DNA of 64,000 nucleotides from Delphinapterus leucas (lineage: Eukaryota > Chordata > Mammalia > Artiodactyla > Monodontidae). Below are positions 55,990-64,000 of this stretch, one piece after another (within the stretch, counting starts at the first letter, position 1; each line of letters starts with the position of its first letter). The position numbers were made by a program, and so were the translations under genes. The notes under the pieces are model-generated. The model did no database searches. It was not told the origin of the DNA and saw only the letters and a program-made list of their open reading frames with translations. The DNA lies in NCBI RefSeq assembly GCF_002288925.2, contig NW_022098044.1, forward strand, positions 12,235,200-12,299,199. The letters run 5' to 3'.

Positions 55990-58125
55990 TTTTGGTAGCT
56001 AAACTGAATGAGGGGGATGGCTGAGCGGCAGCGCCCACCAGAGGCGCTGTGTGTCCCTGCATCCATGCCTTGTGGCCCACTGCAGACACCCCTGGGTATT
56101 TAGGGACTCCCCAAGAATCCCCAAGTAGCCAGTGGGCTCTCCTTAAGACAGCTGTCCTCTTGTAACAGAGAGCTAACTTAGGGAAGCCATCTCCTTCTAG
56201 AACACGATGTCTTCAGAGCCCAGGATACAAAGTTGGTGAGTGTAGGGGTCCTTACCTTTGCCCAGGTGACTTCAAAGCGCTGTCAGTATTCCCATAATGT
56301 TGTTCTCCAAAGGGCTCTTCTGGCCAGAGTCCTGCCACATTTTAGGTTTGGGGATTCTGAGCTGCACAGTCGAAATGTTAATGGGATTCTGAGTGAAGCC
56401 TCTAATCTCATATGTCGTTCAGATGGCTGACCAAGCGTGGCAGCTTGACTTTCTCAAGGTCAGGGTGAGGGTTGGGAGGCAGTCCCCATGTACCCTGACC
56501 TCCTGCCCTGGCCTTTAAGCAGGTGGCCACCTGGGAACATACTGAGTGGGGCACAGCAGTAGAGGTTGAAGCTGGCTGCAAGAAAGGCCACAGACAATTC
56601 AGAGCGAGACATTTCCAGCCAAAAAAGAGGGGCCCAAACTGGAGAGAAGTCAACCAGCTGGAGCGGATTCAAGGAAATAGCAACAGGAAAGATGAAGAAG
56701 TGGAGAGACTGATCATGAGATTATCTAAATCTGCAGCTTTGGAGGCCAAGCGACAGCCATGTTTTCTCTGTGGTAGCTCTCAGTGGTGACAGCAAAGAGC
56801 ATGCTGGGATTCCAGTGAGTCCCCTTCTCTTTTCCTAAAAGGGCCCTTAGTGTCCTTCTGAGGTGGGCGTGGGACAGAGGCTGACCAAGAGGAGAAACTG
56901 ACCCTCCCCTCTTCTGAGTTCCTGGGCTCTTATCTGCTGGAGAGGAGGTCCTGGGGAAAGGAGAGGTACATGGACAGCACAGCAGATGGTCCAGAAAGAA
57001 CCCAAACATATGGGGGCACAGACAAGCATAAGGGGCTGATATTAAGGATTGAGATCGGGTGGTAACAGGGAAGGGAAAGGAAAACTGGGCCTGGGAGGAG
57101 CACTGAAATGGAGACCAACGAGTGCAATTAGGTTTGTGTCACTACCTACAGCCCAGGCAAGCTGTTCGTGGGTCATCTGTTAGAGGCGGCTGCCAAGATG
57201 GCATGTGTGTTCCAGGATCCCTGGGTGCTAGCCCTTCGTATCTGCCAGGCTGAGGGAGGGACCGTGGATGCCAGCCCTGGAAGCCCACTCAGGCATGTGT
57301 GGCCCACCATATGAGGCTCTCTGGCATTCTCCTGGAAGCCAGGCTAGCTGGGAATCAAGGAAGTACAGCATGGGAAGGACCTCTGAGAGACTGTCTTTCT
57401 CCCTCCCTGCAATGGGATTGCAAAGAAGCAGTTGTAGGTGATTGGAGCAGCCACTGATGCCCAGGCCATAGGGGGCCTGGTGCCCTCACTGACATACTAG
57501 TGTCCATTTCTTGCTTATTTCATCCAGTCATGCCCTCGGCAGGACCTACCCCAGCCCAGGAAGCGGAGAGCACAGTGCGCACCCAGGAATCGGCCCTGCC
57601 ACTGCAGCCACCTCAGGTCTGGCTTGCTTCCTGCCTGCCTAACTCCCCCCTCCCCTTCCCCGGGCCCTGCTGCAGCTGGTGCGCTGATCTGCAAAACTGC
57701 TAATGCCACCGTGCTCAGCACCGTGTGTGCTTGATAAATAGCTGTTCATTTTCAAAAGTTGTTAACTAAGGCATTAACTAAATGCTCCTTTCCTTTGAAA
57801 GATCTCCCAGGAAGGAGTATTTCCAGTTTCCCTGGAAGTTCACCCATATGACTCACTGAGGATTTTTCTGCCTCAGTGGCACACATTCTCTTAATGATAC
57901 TCCAGGATTGAATGGGTATCTAAACTTAATTCAAAGCACAGGGCTTTGCAACAGGGTTGCAAAGAGAATTCAGCTCTGGTCACTGAAATGGTCATGCACA
58001 GTGAAGTAATACACAACATTATGGTCATTCTCTGTATGTTCTCTGCTTCCTGGAATTCCAGAATCCTGATCATATCTATGTCTGAATAGATAAGTGAGTG
58101 CCCCTGGTCATGGGCAAGATAGCTG
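55990..58125. other. Unique sequence, no gene established
   Basis: 57700-57800 is AT-rich non-repeat sequence with paired GTTAACTAAG and CATTAACTAAA motifs. The + frame at 56523-56789 lacks any domain. Confidence 0.35.
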
Positions 58126-58129
58126 TTGA

Positions 58130-58520
58130 TGAGAGAGCTTAGGTGAGCTTTGGTCAGACCCTGAAGGACTCGGGATTCATCTGCGTTGAATGAGGACTAA
58201 GAAAAAGCTGTTGGATTTGGGTATCAGGAGATCCCCATGACTTTGTGACAGGTCAGGGAGTGAAATGGTAAAAGGAAGAGTTTAAAGGCTTGAGAAACAA
58301 ATAGGGAGCTGAAGCTTAGTAGCCGGCACGAGTAGGTAGACTCCCTATCAGTGAATCTGGTGATGAAGTGGGGCACGGGAGAAATTTCCAGGGGAAGTAG
58401 GGTCAAGGAACGCTTTTTATTAGGAATGGGGAAACCTTATTCTGTAGGTGAGAAGTCAGTGGGAAGGAGAGATTTATAATATCGAGCAGAGGTAAATACT
58501 AGATGGGACAATATCTGAAA
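58130..58520 (+). repeat. Degenerate purine-rich interspersed repeat, unassigned
   Basis: 'ttgatgagagagcttaggtg' and 'aatagggagctgaagcttag' resemble the family at 28-29.7 kb. Confidence 0.3.
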
Positions 58521-58524
58521 AGTA

Positions 58525-59535
58525 GATGGAAAAAACGGAAGATGAAAGCTTGGGTGGAGAGGGTATCCTTGGAAAAAAAAGAACTATCAATTCATCTAAG
58601 ACGAGGGAAAAATAAAAGTGAGATAAGTAGAATTGAAGAGAGGGAATTGAGGGAATTTCTTTTTGTTTCATTAGCAAAGTATTGAACAAAGTCACTGAGA
58701 ATGAGCCAGTTTGCACTGGGAAGGTTTTTTCTATGGTTCCCCTGGAAGGAGGCCCTGGGTCAGTCTTGTTTGGGAAGGAGACCCAGATCTTGATGAACTT
58801 ACATTCATAAAGGACGCAAAATACCGCCTATTTCCGCTACTGTGAGTGTTGGCTGAACTCAATTTCTATGCACATTTGATTGTGGGTGCTTCGTAGCCAA
58901 ACTTGGTGGCTGCCTAGTAGGGTGCAATCTGGGAAATGCAGTAGGCAAACCCCTTCATCCTCAGTCTCCCACCCTGCTGAGGATTCAGCTTGGCAGGCTG
59001 TGGCAGGATATGCTGGCCCATACAAGGATGCCCACCCTGTGTCCCAGAGATGGAGTGAGGTTCCATGCCTGGCCTCCTAGCCATTACCCTTGGAGACATT
59101 CACAGAACCCACCTAATTGCAATGCAGTTCAGGACTTCCCAGTTGATGAAATGGCTCTTTATTTTGTCTGTGTCAGTGGTTTAATGAATTAATGTTGTGA
59201 TCAAGCCCTCACTTGGGTGCAGGGACTCAGGTTAAGGAGAAGATGGGATTTCAGGGGAGACGGAAAACCTGAGCTTCTGGTTTTCAGTAACTTTGACATT
59301 CTTGTGTTTACTGGTGGAATCTATGCTCAGATGACTGTGGCCTTAAGCTTTATATTAACTCAGAGCTGTGATTGCCCTCCTGCTGGGAACTGCCCTGGCT
59401 TAATAATTAGCACATCCACCTTGGCTTCAGAATTTGGTTCTGCTGAAGCCACAGCCACCATGGATGGTGCTCGATCTCCAGTTCTCACTGGAGGTTTTCA
59501 GAGTCACAGGAGCCTATGGAATAATGATAATCAAA
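58525..59535. other. Unique sequence, no gene seen
   Basis: Purine-rich to 58690, then mixed. Nothing is recognised. Confidence 0.35.
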
Positions 59536-59539
59536 CCCA

Positions 59540-59680
59540 CCCGTGCGGTCACTCATCTATCCCTTGAGTTGCTGGGGCACAGTTCTGATGGGGACACAAA
59601 GATCCTTAGCTCTCATGGAGCTGGCATTCCACTGGGGAGGCCAGTGGATAAACAGACAAGTCAGGAAGACAACTCTCCGA
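59540..59680 (+). repeat. L2-type 3' fragment
   Basis: 'agctctcatggagctggcat' followed by 'tggataaacagacaagtcag' is typical of L2 3' regions in this orientation. Confidence 0.5.
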
Positions 59681-59739
59681 TGGCAGCAGTGCCATGCATG
59701 AAAGTTTAAACAGTGTCTTGTGATAGAAGTGTCCCTTCT

Positions 59740-60250
59740 ACCCAGTGTCCCTTTCAGTTGAATGGTCGGAAAGTGGGCATTTGGGGACAGGTAATCAGGA
59801 CTCTGTCAGGGCTGCTATCAGGGCTCTAAGGTGGCACTGAGCTTGGAATGTGTGAGAAGGAAGGAAGCAGGGTGCAGGAGGGGTCGGTGGTGCGGTCAGA
59901 GAGCAGGATTACATCCCATAAGCAACGATAAAGTGAGTTTGGCTTTCATCCTAAACTCAGATTTGAAGTAGGGAAGGGATAGTAAATTTCCTACTTTACT
60001 TTTTATTAAAGATGACCCTGGCTGGCCAACCGTGTCCCAGAAGGGGTGGAGGCATGGGAGTGAGGGGTGGGAAAAAGAATGGAAGCTCAGTTGGGAGACC
60101 ATTGCCCAGGTGAGGATGGAGGATGGTGGCAGCGGGGTGAGAAGAAGTGGGGATGCAGACAGATTTGAGACATGTTTGGAGGTTGGAGTCAATCGGATAT
60201 ATGGATGGGTCTGGTGGCACTATGGAAAAGAACCATCGAGTAAAACGGGT
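59740..60250 (+). repeat. Degenerate purine-rich interspersed repeat, unassigned
   Basis: 'gccaaccgtgtcccagaagg', 'tggtggcagcggggtgagaa' and 'gaggttggagtcaatcggat' place it with the family at 28 kb. Confidence 0.35.
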
Positions 60251-60254
60251 GGAT

Positions 60255-61240
60255 TGGGGGTCTATGCCACTGAGTGAATGGGAATGTCCTTTCCCATGCT
60301 GGGGAAAATTGAGGCCCTGGGGAGGGGCAGGGGCAGGGTAAAAAGAGAGAGTTCTCTTCTGGCTGTGCAACATGTGAAAGACCACTAGACACTCAAGCTG
60401 AGATGTCAGGTAGGGATTGGGATAATGAGTATGATTTCACAAGCCAGATGACAGCTGAGCATCCTTCACATGAAACTGTGGGAGCCCCACCCCACATACA
60501 CATTCCAGCCCATCCTCCAAGGATGCCCAGGGATGGGGTAGGCTGAGGGTGTCTTGTTCTTCTCATAAAAATTTCCAAGTTCCTGTTCTCACTGGATGGG
60601 TGAGTTTACAGACCTGCCTCAGCATCTACATGGACCACAGCTCTCCTGAATCTTTATCCTTGATATGTGAAACGTGCCTTTTGTTCAGTGTTTTATTCTC
60701 AGAACATCACAGAGAGTGGCTTTTGCTATAGTTTTGATGTTACAGGGGAAGGTTATGTGGAAGCAACACAAATTACCAAATATGAAATCTTAGACATTTC
60801 TGTTCCTGAATGGCCCTCCAGCCACCAAGCCACTTCCATGATGCTAGGCCCCCCTTTTTTCTCTTTCAAGTTCTCCTCGCTCATCTCCTCCCAGGGAAAT
60901 CCAGGCACCACATTTCAACGTTCAGTGCAGTTTAGTTCTTTCCTTACTCAGCGCTGAGCCTGCTTTTGCATTTACACAGACTAATTAATGTGCTCTGCTA
61001 AATAATGAGCCAGCTACTTCGGGTCCAACTTCCAGTATCAGGGAGAACTAGAAGGAGGCTAAAATGTTTTTGTCTTCTTTCACAGTCTCTGAGAGGCCAA
61101 AGAAGCAGTAAGATTTATTTCTCACTTATATGAAGCATGTCCCCCCCCCCCGTTCTTAAAGGAGACAGTGACTACAGTCGGATGAGACGTAAACATTGAC
61201 TTCCTCTGTGTTAACCTAGTAGCAACCCAGCCATGACCAT
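60255..61240. other. Unique sequence, one possible conserved noncoding segment
   Basis: 60960-61065 contains 'cagactaattaatgtgctct' and GCTAAATAATGAG with no repeat signature, suggestive of homeodomain sites. No exon is seen. Confidence 0.3.
61141..61151. repeat. C homopolymer, 11 bases
   Basis: CCCCCCCCCCC on the + strand, a likely hypervariable or sequencing-error-prone site. Confidence 0.9.
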
Positions 61241-61244
61241 TTAC

Positions 61245-61424
61245 CAAGAGCTCCTTTTGTTCCAGGGGTTCTGCTGGATGCTTTCTATTGGTGAGCTCAT
61301 TTAATCTGAAAATACCATACTATGGGTCCTCTTATGAGCCCATTTCACAGATGAGAAAGTTGAGGCTCAAAATGACAACACAGCTAGTGGCAGTGAAGCC
61401 TGGGTTTGAGTCAACCCAACATCT
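61245..61424 (-). repeat. MIR SINE, antisense
   Basis: 'gtgagctcatttaatctgaa', 'gcccatttcacagatgagaa' and 'cagctagtggcagtgaagcc' are in antisense MIR order. An L1 end abuts it. Confidence 0.8.
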
Positions 61425-61680
61425 TTTTTTATTATTGAAGTATAGTTGATTTACAGTATTGTGTTAGTTTCAGGTGTACAGCAAAGTGATTCAGTTATAC
61501 ATATATATATTCTTTCCTTAAAATTCTTTTCCATTATAGTTCATTACAAGATCTTGAATATAGTTCCCTGTGTCCTGTGCTATACAGTAAATCCTTGTGT
61601 TTATCTATTTTATATATTATAGTGTGCATCTGTTAATCCCATACTCCCACTCTAGCCCCCCACACCCAACCTCTTAATGA
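61425..61680 (-). mobile_element. L1 3' UTR end, antisense
   Basis: 'tattgaagtatagttgattt', 'tcaggtgtacagcaaagtga', 'ttccctgtgtcctgtgctat' and 'gttaatcccatactcccact' are the antisense of the cetartiodactyl L1 3' UTR. 'acccaacatct' before and 'acccaacctct' after suggest an 11-bp imperfect target duplication. Confidence 0.9.
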
Positions 61681-61794
61681 CACTCCACAATGAGGGTGCC
61701 GCCGGTGTAAATGCTTTCTCTGTGGGACTGTGTTCATCATATGATGAAGATCTTGATGAACAGGAGGAGGACAACGGTGATAGTGAAGATAATT

Positions 61795-62015
61795 AACATT
61801 TAATGATGCTTGCCTAATTTAGGTACTTTTCTAAGTAGTTTGCACACACTAACACATTTATACTCAGAACAGTTCTATGAGGCGGGCGCTATTATTATAT
61901 CCAAATCTTGTATAGATAAAGAAACTGAAGACCAGAGAAGCTAAGTAACCTTCCCAAGATCACAGAGCAAAATGACTGGTGTAGTCTGAATTTGATCCCA
62001 GGCGGTCTGGTCTAT
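61795..62015 (-). repeat. MIR SINE, antisense
   Basis: 'cacatttatactcagaacag', 'gaaactgaagaccagagaag', 'cttcccaagatcacagagca' and 'tttgatcccaggcggtctgg' make a nearly full antisense MIR. Confidence 0.85.
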
Positions 62016-62019
62016 TCGT

Positions 62020-62395
62020 CATGTTGACCATGGTTGGCTGGAGCCAAGTAGGTAGGATAAGGAGGCAATAAAACCCTCCTCTCTGCCCCAGTGATGGGAG
62101 ATTTTTAGGCACAGCCAGAGGATTGAGGCGCGGTGATCGGAGCAAGGCTGGCTTTCCTGGGCAGCTCTCCTTTAAACGGCGTCCTCTCCCCCCACTGAAA
62201 AACAGAGCGGCACAGTCTGTGAGCACTTACTGGAGTAACTTGCAGCATGCTATTCACGCATTTTTATTGCTATTCTCGGAGGATGACAGAAATGGAGCAT
62301 TTTCTTGCTGATTGCTGGGGAAGGTCACCTTTACATATACTTTCCCATTTATACGGGAAGCAATGTAGGCTCAGAGAGGAGAGATAGTTTCCCTG
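62020..62395. other. Unique sequence, no gene seen
   Basis: No recognised features. Confidence 0.35.
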
Positions 62396-62399
62396 CACA

Positions 62400-62655
62400 G
62401 TCTTCCCTGATCCCTCAAGACCCAGTTAGATGTACCTTCCAGGTGGTGCAGGAGGCTTCTCCTTACCCCGCCCCTCTGCGGGGCTTATCACACCGTGTTA
62501 AACTTGCCCGTGACTCGTCTGTCTTGGGTCTAGACTAGTGGGCTCCTGTAGACCCAGGATAGCCTTTTGTTCTCCACTGTGTCCCCAGCACATAGGGAGA
62601 CACACTGTAACTTTAATGCACATTTGTTAACTATATCACAGATTGAATGACTGTG
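62400..62655 (+). repeat. L2 LINE 3' end
   Basis: 'cttccctgatccctcaagac', 'gggcttatcacaccgtgtta', 'ctcgtctgtcttgggtctag' and 'ctccactgtgtccccagcac' follow the L2 3' consensus. Confidence 0.8.
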
Positions 62656-62659
62656 TGGC

Positions 62660-63350
62660 CCCAGGAGAGTCCAGGTGGGTAATCCAGTTTCCATCTCTGT
62701 CAAAATGACTTTTTTTGTTGAACTGGCTTCTTTTCTGTGCAGGACCACCACTATCATGCAGGGGGCTGGGGTGGATCAATGGCTGTACTTGCCAGATAGG
62801 TTTGGAGCAAGGGTTACTTACAGGCTCTGTGGCGGGTGGACATTTTCTAGCTCCTTCCATGCTCTTCTTCGCCAGGACCCAGACACAGAGTCACTCACTG
62901 GCCAGCGTCCCATTCAGCCACTCCTACAGCTCCATAAGCCAAGGTAGAGGCTACTCCAAGTAACTTCCACCTACTGTGAGCTTATCATGTGTCACCTGCT
63001 GCCCTCCAGCTTCCCTGTGCCTTGCCGTGCCCCCAGGTCTCCCGACCCTCCTGACAGCAGATAACAAAAAGCCTCCATCAGCCAAGCAAAGTGCCCTTTT
63101 CGAAGGCATCTGGCCTGGAGCTATTGGAGTTGTCTATAGCTGAAAGTGGCAGGCAGAGGCTTCTGAGGACGAATTCCTATTTCAGGGTAGGTGGGTAGGC
63201 GGAGTAGGCGTGTACTTAGAGAAGAGAGGACCTTTGAATCCATCCCTCTCTCTGTGTCCACGAGTGTCAGGGTAAGTGAGCGTGTGTGAGACAGCCTAAA
63301 CTGAGCAATCTGGGCTAAGAGAGTAGAAATGAATGTCTTAGCAGTCTTAG
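62660..63350. other. Unique sequence, no gene seen
   Basis: Open frames on both strands at 62636-62963 overlap and have no domain. Confidence 0.35.
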
Positions 63351-63354
63351 GACT

Positions 63355-63505
63355 CATTAGATGCCTGGTACTGTGCTAAGAGGTTTACAGACTGATATTA
63401 TCTCATTTACTTACATCTAAGGTGGATCACATTTATCAGAATAGATATCATCTCAGAGAGGTTAAGATGCCCAGTGTCACACAGCTAGTCAGTAGCAGAG
63501 CTGGG
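63355..63505 (-). repeat. MIR SINE, antisense
   Basis: 'gatgcctggtactgtgctaa', 'ctcagagaggttaagatgcc' and 'cacacagctagtcagtagca' are in antisense MIR order. Confidence 0.8.
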
Positions 63506-63509
63506 TATG

Positions 63510-64000
63510 TCTAATGCCAACACTGGGGCCTTTGACCACCAAGGCATAAAAAGTGCTTCTCCACCCCCCTGCCCTTTCCACTCCCACAAGACCAAAAACC
63601 TGCACCGTCTCACGGTTCATTCTCCCGACCACACTCCTGGGAAATCTATGGCCCCCAAAATTGCAACATGAGCAGCGAAAAGATTTATATATATAAAAAA
63701 TCAGACCCCTGTAGATCACTGTAGCTGTCAGGGAACTTATGAATGCACTTACAGTTGATTTTATTTATTAATCTGTTTATTTTGAACATCCACGAAACTA
63801 AAACGGAACAGACAGCACATCAGGTGAAGAGCATGACATAGCTTTTCACACATGTTAAATTCACTGGGCACTGTACAGCGAATTCTATTTATTAAACTCT
63901 GGTCTGCTACAAACTTTTTTGGGGGTTTCCTCATTTCAGTGAGACATTTATCAAGCGGTTTTGCTCTTTTGCAGATAACATCTTTTTTTTCCATGACTGG
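63510..64000. other. Unique sequence to the window edge
   Basis: AT-rich non-repeat sequence at 63740-63900 contains ATTTTATTTATTAATC and CTATTTATTAAAC. No exon is seen. Confidence 0.35.

Noticed and set aside
60667..60957. 96-codon + frame with a somewhat protein-like middle (GEGYVEATQITKYEILDISV)
   Set aside because: No splice sites bound it and nothing is recognised. The second half becomes S/F-rich low-information sequence.
1..64000. CRISPR arrays, operons, phage or insertion-sequence features
   Set aside because: The sequence is mammalian. The only regularly spaced repeats are microsatellites.

Overview
The window is ordinary, repeat-rich mammalian nuclear DNA, not microbial. It carries tRNA-Glu-derived SINEs with the 5' signature 'ttccctggtggtccagtgg' (CHR-2 type, at about 6.56, 17.98 and 36.53 kb), 3' ends of artiodactyl-type L1s, many MIR and L2 relics, hAT-type MER elements and dinucleotide microsatellites. 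CHR SINEs are known from whales, hippos and ruminants. I see no BovB LINE and no ruminant Bov-tA/Bov-A copy in 64 kb, so I infer a cetacean (or hippo) more readily than a cow, sheep or deer. I have run no database search.

Gene content is very low. The one coding feature I support is a putative last exon on the + strand ending at 40680. It has a long pyrimidine tract, AG acceptors at 40561 and 40568, about 37 codons ending in ...YFSKGRHGF and a TAA. A repeat-poor stretch of about 2 kb follows, with AATAAA at 40948 and 42651, and I read this as its 3' UTR. I do not recognise the protein. On this reading, the 40 kb upstream is wholly or mostly the last intron, and the 21 kb downstream is intergenic or belongs to another gene. 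I found no CpG island, first exon, tRNA, rRNA or other RNA gene.

Layout: 1-16 kb is unique sequence with MIR, L2 and hAT relics, one CHR-2 SINE and small L1 pieces. 16-20 kb holds a MIR, an inverted CHR-2 SINE and the longest clean L1 3' end (18.15-19.82 kb). 20-30 kb has two hAT elements, an L1 3' end, an LTR-like repeat split by a roughly 42-bp L1 insertion, and several stretches of a degenerate purine-rich repeat. 30.3-33.9 kb is a nested composite: an old sense L1 broken by an antisense L1, an AT/CA microsatellite and two hAT elements, with a diverged duplicated block. 34-43 kb is repeat-poor and holds the exon and its 3' UTR. 43-54 kb is mostly unique sequence with two weak coding candidates (about 50.2 and 51.9-52.5 kb). 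54-56 kb has two L1-type ends tail to tail, making a perfect 18-bp inverted repeat. 56-64 kb is unique sequence plus MIR, L2 and one antisense L1 end.

I found no novel system. The most useful leads are the unassigned C-terminal exon, the nested composite with a duplication crossing an insertion junction, the two tiny L1 insertions with target-site duplications, and a few unique stretches that look like conserved noncoding elements. Repeat family names come from remembered consensus sequences, and boundaries are approximate.
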